This document shows, in pieces, positions 1 to 9,649 of a DNA stretch of 24,164 bases (position 1 is its first letter; every line of letters starts with the position of its first letter). The DNA lies in NCBI GenBank assembly GCA_032988165.1, contig JANTQF010000454.1, forward strand, positions 1 through 24,164, read 5' to 3'. The DNA comes from Emmonsiellopsis sp. PD_33. Taxonomy: Eukaryota; Ascomycota; Eurotiomycetes; Onygenales; Ajellomycetaceae. Below the pieces are notes generated by a model. It made no database searches. It was not told the DNA's origin and saw only the letters and a list, made by a program, of their open reading frames with translations. A program made the position numbers and the translations under genes.

Positions 1-69
1 TGTTCTCTTTGAAGATTTTTATGTGTGTTGTTGGCTGTGTGGTTTGTTTGTCGGGTGGGTAAGGGGTGT

Positions 70-148
70 GTTTTTTGTTGTTTTTTTTTTTTTTTTTTTT
101 TTGTTTTTTTTTTTTTTTTTTTTTTTTGTTTTTTTTTTTTTTTTTTTT
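70..148. repeat. Interrupted poly-T tract
   Basis: Nearly pure T on the + strand, interrupted by single G residues at about 80, 103 and 128, so runs of roughly 20-25 T are separated at nearly regular intervals. This is simple-sequence DNA. The Phe-rich frames across it have no coding value. The exact length is doubtful because homopolymers are prone to sequencing error. Confidence 0.9.
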
Positions 149-3100
149 CTGACTGGGTTTGCTCAACTGGTCTGTTTGTTTGTTTCTCTTTTAATTCCTC
201 AGTTAGAATTTACTAGTTTGGATATCTTTTTTACACCCTTTCTCTTTTTTACATTGTTATTCATCTTATTTCACTTCATAATGTGATGTATGTGTGTGTA
301 GAGACAGATGGACACATACATCTGCAAGCTGCCCTTTTCTCTGTATCATTTATCTTCCATTTCCCCCATTTGTCCGTCATAATTAACTATGCCATTTCTG
401 CATTTTTATTCTTCTCCGTTCCTCTTCTAGCTATTGGAAAGATTAAGCATGAAAATCAAATGAACCTCCATCTAATTCAACAGGTCCTTCACCTCATTCA
501 TCCATGTTCTTACGAAATTTGTCCCTGTTGGAACCTGTTGGTTTGCGGAATCTATTTATTATCTACCACGACCTACATCTTTTGCCGTATGGATGGCGAT
601 TATCGCCCGCCTCCCGCCCCTCTTGATAACAGTGTATGTAACGTTCGTATACTAAGTTCTACCTTAGCCCGGTTAGCCGTTCGTCGTACCCCTATGGCGT
701 TCTAGAAGCTAGGTAGGTATGCGCGGGATCTCCGTCTAAATCTAAGCAAGCCCCCTCCCTTCTCTAGATACATGCTCCCATGTTGATCGATCGATCATGC
801 CGTGTATGTGAGTGATGGGCTGGTTATATTTTATTTCGGAGTGTTTGGTCTTGAACAAGAGGAGTTTGTACAAAATCCGTGCGAGTTTGAGATGGATGTG
901 TTCAATGGTATGTATGTATCATATGGCTGTGCATTTCTGATTTATATGTTATTTTAATAGCTTTGGTAAATGGGTGTGCATGGTTGTTGGGTAGTAACCG
1001 TCCGTTGTGGAAGAACTGGATGGTCCCGTCCTAGGAAGAGGTATTTAGTTGTAGCTAGAGTTGAGGATTGTATCGAGTCGAAGCGTCATAGGAGAGAATA
1101 AAGATGACGGCGGAATATAACACAACTACCAGGTACAAAAGTGGCGTATTCCGATGCTATGGCTTGGGCTTTTCCCTCGCTACCTACCGAACCCCGAAGT
1201 GGTACATAGATAGCCGGCAGGCAGCCTGCAGGGAAGGGAACCCTCCCGCTTTTCTCTAGTGGATTGTTTTTGCAGCTATTTTTTCCGCCGTCGATTGGAC
1301 ATGTGTCAAAAAGTTGCACAAGAATTTTTTCGATCTTCATGTGCTTGAAATGCACGCACAGTCTAAGGATTGGCCGCTGAAGAAGAGATGTGGCTGGGAC
1401 CGTGGTTAATTGGTCTAGAGACGGCTGCATCCGCGGGGCCCCTTGTTTGGATGAACTTTGGTGAAAAAAGGCCCGCGTTCCTCCATTTTCTGGGGGTGTG
1501 GTCTGTAGTTCTTAAGTTATGCTCGAAGACGGTTTCAGACTTATCCCGAGGCGAGACACTTCGGTTCTCGCTCCCAGGTACGGTGGCGGGATTCCCGGCT
1601 GGGACCCAAACCATCTCTACTCCGTAGTTCGACTATATTTAGGTAGTGTCGGATCCTCCATCCATCGTTGCATAGCACGAATATGTATGTGTGATATCCC
1701 CGCATCAAGGGAAGAACCGATCTTTCCCGCTTCCTGTCAGTATTTATATCCCAACTGACTTCAGGGTGCCGGCTAAGAGCAACTGTAGGAGCACGACATG
1801 ACACGGCCTTGAGGGTAAGGCCGGCCGCCTTAATGATCTAGGAATTCGGCAACAATGCTGCAATAACCGTTCTGGGCCTCGCATAATGGAAGGATATTTG
1901 TAGGGAACACAAAAGGGTTGGAATGGCGAGCTTACCGCATGGTTCCATCCTGTGCGGCCAATCTGCACGGATGAAACGCCTAGCCATTTGGAAACGCTTG
2001 TCTCTAGTAATAAGGCCGTGGTGACTGGCTCATGGGAGTCTCCTCGCGGGAGTATGGTTCGATGCCAAGCCCCAACATGGTGCTTCTGGATGCTCCTAGT
2101 AGCTAGACGTTGCAGCCTCGACGAGGGGATTTTGATTTTGAAGAGCTGATCTTAGAAACGAGGAAAAATGGAAAATGAAGTATCTATTTTGTCTTCGTTA
2201 TGACGGGTAGAACCTGGAATGGGCCAATATGGTTCAAAGGTAGGTGTCAAGATTTGTCGCATCATCATGCAACGCGGTGTCCGCCGTCTTGTTGGACCTC
2301 CTCAACTTCTAGAAAGGCGATAGGCCCAAACATAAGTTAGAATCCTATGTTTTAGTTAACCAGGAGGTAAAACCATCATGCCAATTCGATATATCCCGTG
2401 TTCAATGTCATATCAAGACTAGGCGTAGGCGGATAATTGATGTATTGATAAACTATCCTCGCGGATTTGCGAGAAATATGGGACGTAGCGTATACAGGTC
2501 ATAGCTGCTCACCTCCATCTCAAAATCAATATGTTCTGGTGAACAAATGAGCTAATGCATCGATGCAAGCAAGATGGCAAACTAGCAAACAAACCTTTCT
2601 CTGAACATAAAACCCACTAACCGGCGAAGCTAGCAAAAGCCTGAAATTGAAGAGTTCGGCGGGATGAGAGAAAAGATCATGGGCTTTCAAGCATATGTGA
2701 TCAATTACAAATTCGCCATCTGTATCATATTTAGCAGCGCGTTTTAGCGGATTGTGGCACGTCCGAAGGAATGGCCAAGTGATTGGAATAACCATGGTGT
2801 GGAAAGAACACACATACCAGCCGGGAACGCACATAGCAGCATGCAATGAGGCGTAGATTGAGTTAACACTTTGGGGAATCCAAAAAAATCCCCTTATCCA
2901 AAGAACGGGATGACAATTGTCTGGATTTTAGTGGCGCCAGGGCAGATCGCGGCGACGAAAAAGGCGGGATAGGGGCATATGCGCCAGGTAATCGGTAGTT
3001 AGCAAAAGGCCCAGCGTATGGGTTTGCAGAATTTAGGGTTCTTCAGCGCCATACTTGTCCAGACGGTCGAAACTTGCCTGCAAATGGACAGCAGCCATCA

Positions 3101-4800
3101 GCCACCATTGGAGTACGTTCTTTCTCCAGTGGCGGATTGATCGAATTCACATTATTAGACCGAAAATGAGGGAATAAAAATGCTGATGTGGCGCGATAGG
3201 TCGGGGAGGGGGGGTTGCCTTATGAGTTCTTCCTGGGGGAGGGGAAAATTTATTGGTGAGTTCGAAGCGAGCCGTGCTCAAACTTTGCGAAATGCGGTGT
3301 TTTATATCAAACTGTTGATGAATCAATTGTTTGACCACCACAACCAGCGTGCCCCGACGTTTCAATTTTGAGATTGTTTTCAAATTTTTGAGTCAACAAG
3401 GTCAGCACTCTAGCATTTAGTCAAATTGTTGCAGTCCATGTTTGGCTATGTTTGAGGTGACGGAGAGGTGACGGAAAGCATGCCTAACGCATGCTGCAGC
3501 GGGAACTTGAGATAGTCACAGCTAGGGTCGAAGAATCCTGCTCCAGCGCATCGAATGTATGCCCTGCTTCGATGCATCTGATTCAACGGTGTAGAACCAG
3601 GCAGGAATCGAAGGCGCAAAATAAAGATGGTAGCGACATCTGGTGGTACCTTTAAAAGAAGGGTCAAAATAGATGGCATATGCCTCACATTTTAATATTG
3701 TCGATTTAGGAGGTGCTGTTTCCGCGGCACAGGTCAATTAAGGCAAGAATCCAAGGGCAAAATGGACGTAGACCATTAAGTTGGAGGCATGAGGGACATC
3801 ACATATGCAGGTGTATGGGCAACCGGCGGGACCCAATTTTATAGCCCAATCCGTGCATGGCCTTTGAGAACATTTTCGTCGTGTTCTCCGCCAAATGCAA
3901 AAAAGAATGGTGAAGACCATGGTTGGCAACCAGATTTAGGTAAAGTTAACATGGCTAGAAACCGCCCGCGTTTCCTTACATAGGAACGCCACGTACCAGG
4001 ATTTTCCTGAAGAATCGAAACCCCGCATATCCGCACGCCAACAACGTAGCCCGTTGGGTAGGAATGCTTCCTTGTACCGGTGATTAGCGCAGACAACTAC
4101 TCAACATTGAGAGGAGAAATGGCCTCAACCAGGGGCCTAGATGTCTGCCCGTGGTCCATGGAACCCACGTAAGCATCCCACTTTCAGGATAAGCCACCCG
4201 CCTGTGAATTCCCCAGGACTAACCCGGTTGCTTAAGTTCGAAGTGGAGAATTTTCGGTTGTACGTAGGTGGTGTAGAATTGCGGATGTAGATTTTTTGAA
4301 GGCCGGCGTTCTAATTGAAAGTTGAATAATCGGATGCTAGCTATGGACTAGGGGACTTCCACGAATGTATCCATTAGCGGTTCGCTCCCATCCATGATGG
4401 GTCCCTGGAGTAAATATCCGATGCACAATCGAGGGATTAGGGCTGCTGCTAGCCGTAATCCGGGGAGCAAGTCCGTTTTTAAATCCTAGGAGCTACCGTT
4501 GACGCTTTTGCATGTATGGGCATTACTGGCCAGAGAGCTTGAGGAACACAAGCTACTTAAGGAGCTCTCCTGCCATATATTTACCCAGGCACAATCCCTA
4601 AATCGTCTCGGGTGGTTCCATTAACGGTATTTTCCAGGGATATAATATCACTTGAGCTTGGCCGCGCATCTCCCTGTGGATTTTAATGAAGACTAGATAC
4701 TCGGTGGTAAGCATATGGCCTGATGAATAAGGATACAGAAACATACCGTTCATACCTTTTCCAACGTCTAATGTCTGCACAGTGTAGAAGCAAATTGTAT
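149..4800. other. Long stretch without a credible gene, upstream of the BrlA-like gene
   Basis: No reading frame here has a recognisable domain; the longest (about 140 codons at 283-705) is low in complexity and ends in unconvincing sequence. CpG occurs at ordinary frequency, unlike the right-hand part of the window. In Aspergillus the brlA gene is known to have a long upstream control region with overlapping transcription units (alpha and beta), so a multi-kilobase regulatory region or an upstream leader exon is a reasonable reading. I could not place a transcription start or leader intron with confidence. Some of the stretch could instead be an unrecognised non-coding RNA or a decayed gene. 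Confidence 0.55.
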
Positions 4801-4804
4801 CCTG

Positions 4805-4811
4805 CAAGGGA
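4805..4811 (+). promoter_or_regulatory. Candidate BrlA response element (CAAGGGA)
   Basis: CAAGGGA matches the published BrlA response element consensus (C/A)(G/A)AGGG(G/A) exactly. It lies 72 bp upstream of the ATG at 4883. A seven-base degenerate motif occurs by chance, so the call rests on its closeness to a second exact match (4864-4870, opposite strand) and on the identity of the downstream gene. Confidence 0.4.
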
Positions 4812-4850
4812 ATTGTCCGTTGAACTCGGTACTTGTCGACCACCCTGTTT

Positions 4851-4868
4851 AGGGGTTTATAAACCCCT
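4851..4868. promoter_or_regulatory. Perfect 18-bp palindrome: TATA box flanked by AGGGG/CCCCT
   Basis: AGGGGTTTATAAACCCCT is a perfect palindrome. Its centre contains TATAAA and its arms are AGGGG and CCCCT, the stress-response/BrlA core motif facing both ways. It ends 14 bp before the ATG at 4883 and 137 bp before the ATG at 5006. If TATAAA is the TATA box, the usual spacing would put the RNA start at or just after 4883, which would favour the second ATG as the start for this transcript. Confidence 0.6.
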
Positions 4869-4870
4869 CG
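4864..4870 (-). promoter_or_regulatory. Candidate BrlA response element (CGAGGGG, minus strand)
   Basis: On the minus strand this reads CGAGGGG, an exact match to (C/A)(G/A)AGGG(G/A). It overlaps the right arm of the 18-bp palindrome. The left arm has the AGGGG core but is preceded by TT, so only the right arm meets the full consensus. Confidence 0.45.
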
Positions 4871-4882
4871 TTCTCCCTGAGA

Positions 4883-5944
4883 ATGTTCGATGTCCATTAC
4901 AACCCTTTCCCTGACATTGAGGTCATTGGCAAAAAGCAGACATTTGATGCAGCGACTTGGTCATTCGACAACCTTCTTAATCTCAACATACCCCTTTCAT
5001 CTACCATGAGCTCCCGTCAAGCACGAACTTCGGGCCGGCTAGGGCAAAGACCAGCCGGACCGAACCAACAAACGCATGCGGAATTCAGAAACGTTGGACC
5101 AGAGGCAGTAACTCTAAGTCCCAACCCAGGCATGCAACAACGGATGAACCTCGGAGCAGACCCGAGCACATTTATAGGCGGGAATGTTCCCCCGTACGGC
5201 CCTGGAGGAATTGCGGAAAACCCGATGGCTCGTTTCGAAAATCCTGGCCTTCAGGGGGCCATGCAATATGCAGTCCCGGAAGCTCCTGCTGCGCAGGGAG
5301 GATATTTGCCGCAATATGTGCAACCAGGGCAGTTTGAGATAATGGGTCACCACCACCCTGGTTACGGCGATGCCGCTGCTTTTCCAAATGCTCCTCCATC
5401 GGAATTCGGTCCTGGTGTGGCTGGTAGAGGAGACACCGTTCCAGCAGAGACGCGGCCACTGCAGGTACATGGCAACACCCCGCTATACAAGAGCTACCTA
5501 TCTCCGACATTCCGGCCAGGCGTCGACCCATTCATGGCAAACCCAATCGAAAACCCACCAACAGCCGAAGGAGATCAAACCCAAGACGACCCCGAGCGGT
5601 TCCCCTCTGGGATTGTTTCCGCCGTTCTATACCGTTGTGAGGAACCGATGTGCGATAAGAAGTTCGGACGAAGCCAGCACTTGCTCAGGCACATGGCAAG
5701 CCACACGGGTGAAAAACCACACGTCTGTTGGGTTCCCGATTGCGGACGGAAATTCTCACGAAGCGACAACCTTAGGGTCCATTGTGCCACAACGCACGGA
5801 AAGAAGATGGGCAGCAACACTTATGTTGCGACCCTAGACGACACGAGCAAGTACTACGATCCGGAGTATCGGGGCGAGTTGACGGCAGACGGGCGACCTG
5901 TAGGGCCCAGGAGTGACGGCGGGGCCTGGGCTGGGACGTGGTGA
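4883..5944 (+). CDS. brlA: BrlA-like C2H2 zinc-finger transcription factor
   Basis: Open frame of 353 residues. Two adjacent C2H2 fingers lie near the C-terminus: C252-C257-H270-H274 (C-X4-C-X12-H-X3-H) and C282-C287-H300-H305 (C-X4-C-X12-H-X4-H), joined by the linker TGEKP. Finger-contact helices are RSQHLLR and RSDNLRV, predicting a site NAGGGG. The PHVCWVP segment in finger 2 and the tail with YVATLD, YRGELTADGRP match what I know of BrlA, the nuclear activator of conidiophore development in Aspergillus. Residues 1-240 are Pro/Gly/Gln-rich and I cannot align them to BrlA, so this may be a divergent orthologue or a paralogue. The start is uncertain: the ATG at 5006 (residue 42, context ACCATGA) is as good, and a spliced upstream exon is possible because the frame stays open only back to a TAG at 4850. 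The gene ends within 40 residues of the conserved tail, as the family does. Confidence 0.75.
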   Translation: MFDVHYNPFPDIEVIGKKQTFDAATWSFDNLLNLNIPLSSTMSSRQARTSGRLGQRPAGPNQQTHAEFRNVGPEAVTLSPNPGMQQRMNLGADPSTFIGGNVPPYGPGGIAENPMARFENPGLQGAMQYAVPEAPAAQGGYLPQYVQPGQFEIMGHHHPGYGDAAAFPNAPPSEFGPGVAGRGDTVPAETRPLQVHGNTPLYKSYLSPTFRPGVDPFMANPIENPPTAEGDQTQDDPERFPSGIVSAVLYRCEEPMCDKKFGRSQHLLRHMASHTGEKPHVCWVPDCGRKFSRSDNLRVHCATTHGKKMGSNTYVATLDDTSKYYDPEYRGELTADGRPVGPRSDGGAWAGTW

Positions 5945-6127
5945 CCATATCCTAGGCGAGATTTGAAGCGGGAGGAGACTGGGATGGGCCAAGTTGGCGA
6001 CGATATCGAGATGGAAATTTGCGAAGAATAAGAGGCATCTTGCCAGCAAGATCAAAGAATAACCAACCCGCTCCCTTTACCCCTTTCCTTCGTTGTGATT
6101 TTTTTGTGCGTGATGATGTTTTTTCCC

Positions 6128-6150
6128 AGTTCAAGTTCAAGTTCAAGTTC
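6128..6150 (+). repeat. Hexanucleotide tandem repeat (AGTTCA)n
   Basis: Almost four tandem copies of AGTTCA in the probable 3' untranslated or intergenic DNA after the BrlA-like gene. A related run of AAGTTG units lies about 100 bp downstream. Simple-sequence DNA, no function inferred. Confidence 0.8.
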
Positions 6151-6328
6151 TCTTCCAAGTCTAAGCATAAGCAGCATGCATTCAACCGACATTACTCCAT
6201 AATGATAATAAATTGAAACGGATGAGATTTCCCATGACTTTGATCGCAAGCACAAGTTGAAGTTGAAGTTGAGTCTGACATCGATTTAAGGTCGTGGGCT
6301 AAAAGTAGAAACCGGCAGGGATCACGCG

Positions 6329-6339
6329 CACGTGACTCA
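6329..6339 (+). promoter_or_regulatory. Overlapping E-box (CACGTG) and Gcn4/CpcA-type site (TGACTCA)
   Basis: CACGTGACTCA joins a perfect E-box at 6329-6334 to a perfect TGACTCA at 6333-6339. CACGTG is the core for fungal bHLH factors of the Cbf1/Pho4 type. TGACTCA is the binding site of the general amino-acid control factor (Gcn4 in yeast, CpcA in Aspergillus). It is about 340 bp upstream of the dioxygenase ATG and may control it. The match is exact but no binding is shown. Confidence 0.4.
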
Positions 6340-6491
6340 AAGCCCTAGGTATCTCCCTACCCTTCCTCCGCGAATTGTTCCCTGTCTGGGAAATGTTTGA
6401 TGGATGTTTATATTCTGGCTCTGATTTAGACGCCGTGCGTGTGCTGGTTACTATAGCATCAGGATAATAAGGGAGCGTCCGCGTTCTTATC

Positions 6492-6498
6492 TATAAAA
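6492..6498 (+). promoter_or_regulatory. TATA box of the dioxygenase gene
   Basis: TATAAAA followed about 20-45 bp later by a pyrimidine-rich tract (about 6519-6545), the common layout of a filamentous-fungal core promoter. The distance to the ATG at 6678 implies a leader of roughly 140-150 nt. TTATCT (GATA-type) motifs lie nearby at about 6487 and 6532. Confidence 0.5.
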
Positions 6499-6677
6499 CT
6501 ACATTAGTCCGGCTATACCCTCCCTCCCCCGCTTATCTCCACTTGTGATACATACTAGCATTCAGAACTGGAAGAAACAGAGGGACAAATACCAGTTAAA
6601 TATCTCCTCTTATCCTGATAATCATCAAGTACTGCTTCCTGAGCTTTCAACAGTCCAGATAAATTATACCCCAAACC

Positions 6678-7745
6678 ATGGCCCCCGACACCCCCGCCCC
6701 CGCCCCCGCCCCCGCCCCCATCCCCATCATCCCCCTCACCCAACCGCGCCCATCCACCATCTCCGCAATCCGCTCCGCCTGCCTAACCCACGGCTTCTTC
6801 CAAATCACGCACTCCTCCATCCCCACCCCCCTCCAAACCCGCCTCCTCCATCTAATGAAAACCTACTTCGCCCTCCCGGAACCCTTCAAACTCTCCACAC
6901 CCAAAAACGACCATATCCACGGCGGCTACGAGCGGTTCCGGAAATACTCTCTGCAAGCGGGCCGCGGAAAGCCGGATCTGAATGAGGGGTATTGCATTGC
7001 GCCGGGGTATGTTGATGATGATGATGATGATGATGTTGGTGATGCCTGGCCCGAAGAGACGGCGGAGAACGGGCTGCTTGGGTTCCGGGCGACGTGTCGG
7101 GAATATTACGATGTCGTGGGGGAGCAGGGGAGGAAGCTGGCCGGCCTGATTGCGGAAGGGTTAGGGTTGGACCGTTCATATTTCGATGCGTACTTCGCGC
7201 GGCAGATGGCGCATTGTCGGCTTATGCATTATTATGCTCCCCCCCCTCCTCCTCCTCCTCCTCATCCGGAGCAAGATCCCATGGCGGGATCAGCGCATGA
7301 TGATAACATCGGCGCCGGCCTGCATACGGACTGGGGGCTTATCACGCTATTACTCCAAGACAGCGTCGGAGGGCTGCAGGTGCTCGATCCGGGAACGGAC
7401 AGCTATATCCCCGTCCCGCCGACGCCGGGGGCTTATGTGGTGAACTGTGGAGACCTCCTTTCGCGATTTACCAATGGGGTGTACACTTCGGCGCGGCATA
7501 GGGTTGTTGCGCCCCCGTCGGGGACGGATAGGTATAGCGTTGCGTTCTTCTGTGATGGGAATCCTGAGTATACGGTGGATGTGTTGCCGATGGGGGCGGA
7601 GTGGAAGGGGTGGGTTGAGGGACGCCGGGGGCTTGCGCCGCAGGCGGAGAAGTTGTATGAGCCGATTAAGGCTGGGGTGTATTTTGAGAAGAAGTGGGTG
7701 GAAAGTGCGGGGGGTGGGAAGAAGGTTGCTGAAGAGGTAGTATAA
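6678..7745 (+). CDS. 2-oxoglutarate/Fe(II)-dependent dioxygenase, isopenicillin-N-synthase-like
   Basis: 355 residues without an intron, the usual size for this soluble family. An N-terminal non-haem dioxygenase region (about 15-135) contains the HGFFQI segment. The Fe(II)/2OG oxygenase core follows, with the iron ligands H216 and D218 (in HTDWG) and H274 (in ARHRV), and the 2-oxoglutarate-binding R285 and S287 (RYS). All catalytic residues are present, so the enzyme should be active. It would couple oxidation of an unknown substrate to decarboxylation of 2-oxoglutarate; fungal members act on secondary metabolites, nucleobases and other small molecules, and the sequence does not say which. 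The ATG context (AAACCATGG) is strong. Oddities are an Ala-Pro repeat at the N-terminus, a run of seven Asp (113-119) and a run of eight Pro (188-195), each from simple-sequence DNA and placed in loops. No biosynthetic cluster genes are next to it. Confidence 0.88.
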   Translation: MAPDTPAPAPAPAPIPIIPLTQPRPSTISAIRSACLTHGFFQITHSSIPTPLQTRLLHLMKTYFALPEPFKLSTPKNDHIHGGYERFRKYSLQAGRGKPDLNEGYCIAPGYVDDDDDDDVGDAWPEETAENGLLGFRATCREYYDVVGEQGRKLAGLIAEGLGLDRSYFDAYFARQMAHCRLMHYYAPPPPPPPPHPEQDPMAGSAHDDNIGAGLHTDWGLITLLLQDSVGGLQVLDPGTDSYIPVPPTPGAYVVNCGDLLSRFTNGVYTSARHRVVAPPSGTDRYSVAFFCDGNPEYTVDVLPMGAEWKGWVEGRRGLAPQAEKLYEPIKAGVYFEKKWVESAGGGKKVAEEVV

Positions 7746-7846
7746 ATTGTCCGGTAGATGGAAGGTTGATTTGTTAAAACCTTTCCTTTGGAAATTGGGA
7801 CCAAGAACGCCGCGCTGCGTATATAGTACATACATTTAAGCACCAA
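7746..7846. other. Short convergent intergenic region
   Basis: Only 101 bp separate the stop codons of the dioxygenase (+) and the Swc5-like gene (-). The two transcripts almost certainly overlap at their 3' ends, so their polyadenylation sites may lie within each other's coding DNA. No clear terminator motif was seen. Confidence 0.6.
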
Positions 7847-9234
7847 TTATAGATTCTTCAACCGTGCATTGCGCCTTTCCTCTTCCCTCTTCGCGTCTAC
7901 GCGATTCAGGAAGTCCATACGGCCAAGGTATCCTTCCTTGGCCTTGCTGTGCACATCCAGGTCATCCTTGATACCCGTCCGATCCACATACTCAGCCCAA
8001 TCGAGCTTAGACTTCATGACGGTATTCAATTTCGGTCCCTTGGGCTGCTGAGCGCCAACAGGGTTCTTCTCCCAGTTCTTTTTAATCATGTCAGGAGGAT
8101 TCGGGTCGAAGCGGGAGTATCTGCGTAATGGCCTTCGGAACTGGATCTTGATGCCGGATTCTTCGGGGTCATCGGTATCCTTCTTCCCCTTTTTCTTCGC
8201 CTCCTCGGAGGAAAGATATAGTTTTGCCTCGGCGGAGTCTTTGGGAACAACTTTTTCTTCCGTTATAACTTCTCCAGCGAATTTGTAAACACGCTTTATA
8301 GTTATCGTTTCTTCGCCAGGAACAGCTTGCGGGGCGGTAGATGGTGTCACGTTTTCGGAGCTGATTTGCGCCTTCGACTCTTTGTCCTTTGCTCCTGTTC
8401 CGTCCACTTCTTTGCCCGGAGTATACGGGGTCGTCCCCGCCGCCTTCATCTTCTCCCACAACGCATCCACATCCACCGTAGCACCATCAGCTTTCGCCAG
8501 AGGGCGCTGTTGTTCTTCGTGCCTGGGGGAAACGTTAGCTTAAAGCGGAAATCACCCTAGGGCAGGGTCGAGCGCAATATTGAAAAGAAGAACACATACA
8601 TCCTCATCTTCATACCCCTCGTCCTCACGAACCCCCCCTCCCCACCAACATCGTCATCATCATCATCATCAATTTCAAAATCATCCCCTTCATCCATATC
8701 ACCATCATCCTCATCCCCTCGAACCCCTTTCCTCTTCCCCCCCTTCTTCTTCTTCCCCATTTCCTTCTCCTTCCTCTTCCGCGCCTTCTCCATCTTCTCC
8801 TTCCCAGTCTGTATCGTAGCCTCATCACCAGAATCAAACTCAGCATCCATACCCACATCCACACCCACTTCACCATCACCATCACCATCCGCATTATCCG
8901 CCGATATCCGCCGCCGTTTCCTAGGCCTGTCAGACTCTACAACCTCATCCACCCCCGTAGCTCCAACTCCAACTCCAACATCCTCCTCCCCCCCCTCCTC
9001 CTCCTCCTCCTCCTCATCAGCAGCCGGCGCGTTAATATCGAAATCCGAGTCTTCAGCGGAGTTGTACTCTTCATCATCTCCATCTCCATCTCCATCTTCC
9101 AGTTCCAGTTCGTCCCCCACGGCCGTGGCCGTATCCGGTTGCGTAGCCGTTAGCGCTCTAGACTCAGAGTCATCCGGCGATCGCGACTCCTCCTTGCCAT
9201 CGCTAAGCGGGAGGAGGGCTGGCGGGGCGGCCAT
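7847..9234 (-). CDS. swc5: SWR1-complex subunit Swc5 / BCNT-domain protein, two exons
   Basis: Exons 9234-8600 and 8522-7847 give 436 residues. The C-terminal ~80 residues carry the BCNT-C (Bucentaur/craniofacial development protein) signature: KLNTVMKSKLDWAEYV, then GIKDDLD, then GYLGRMDFLNRV. In yeast this protein is Swc5, a nuclear subunit of the SWR1 remodeller that exchanges H2A for H2A.Z. The N-terminal half is very acidic, with an YNSAEDSDF segment (57-65) like the histone-binding DEF/Y motif, a run of seven Glu (74-80), a later run of Asp, and basic nuclear-localisation-like stretches (RPRKRRR at 103-109 and Lys-rich at 161-170). It is longer than yeast Swc5 (about 300) because of these low-complexity segments. 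The ATG at 9234 is followed by open frame to the intron. It converges on the dioxygenase gene, and its promoter directly abuts the repeat island. Confidence 0.87.
8523..8599 (-). other. Intron of the Swc5-like gene (77 nt)
   Basis: On the minus strand the donor is GTATGT (8599-8594), the branch point GCTAACG lies shortly before the acceptor, and the acceptor is CCCCCAG ending at 8523. Splicing joins phase-2 exon ends, rebuilds an ATG codon (residue 212) and keeps one open frame into the BCNT domain. Reading through gives an early stop after a hydrophobic stretch. Confidence 0.88.
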
Positions 9235-9600
9235 CTCGGTCAGTCAGTTTTCACTGCTCGCTCAGCGGTGTCCTTCCTGTATATCTTCGCTTTCGTGGGG
9301 GGGCTGTGGCGAAAGGAGGGAGGGAGGAGGTGAGGTAAGGTAATGCGCCTAGTTGTTGTTCGGGGTTCTGGAGGTGTGGGTGTTGTTTGGACCTTTTTTA
9401 AGGCAATTGGAAATTGTGATCAGTCTACCGTAAATCACCCGGGAAAGAAAGGGTATTTTTTTGCAAAACAATATTCGGATCGGGAGAGGGGCCGGCATGG
9501 AGGAAAGGAAATTATGTAGTTGAAGTTGAATGAAGACTCGTGATGTGCAGCTTCGAAGCTTCAGATCGCAGTCGCGTTTCGCCGCAATTAAAGTCACGTG
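9235..9600 (-). promoter_or_regulatory. Promoter region of the Swc5-like gene
   Basis: On the minus strand, a pyrimidine-rich tract (about 9339-9311, seen as AGGGAGGGAGG on the + strand) precedes the ATG, as in many fungal promoters. Further upstream are a 12-bp palindrome AGCTTCGAAGCT (9549-9560) and an E-box in TCACGTG (9594-9600). The E-box holds the last CpG before the repeat island, so only about 370 bp of normal DNA separates this gene from it. Confidence 0.5.
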
Positions 9601-9649
9601 CTTGGTATCAGAAAAAAGAGATGGATGTGGCAATGTGGCATTATTGCCT

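Larger units (their letters stand above)
5945..6480. other. Intergenic region between BrlA-like gene and dioxygenase gene
   Basis: No gene seen. It should hold the 3' end of the BrlA-like transcript and the upstream control region of the dioxygenase. It contains two short hexanucleotide runs: AGTTCA-type at 6128-6150 and AAGTTG-type at about 6253-6271. A CACGTGACTCA composite site lies at 6329-6339. Confidence 0.6.

Noticed and set aside
283..705. 140-codon open frame on the + strand
   Set aside because: No domain, odd composition, no promoter or intron support; downstream of a poly-T tract. Probably chance.
2056..2062. GGTTCGA resembling a tRNA B-box
   Set aside because: No matching A-box at the right distance and the flanks cannot form a T-stem or acceptor stem.
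8580..8819. Ser/Pro-rich frame on the + strand
   Set aside because: Antisense shadow of the acidic/basic low-complexity part of the Swc5-like gene.
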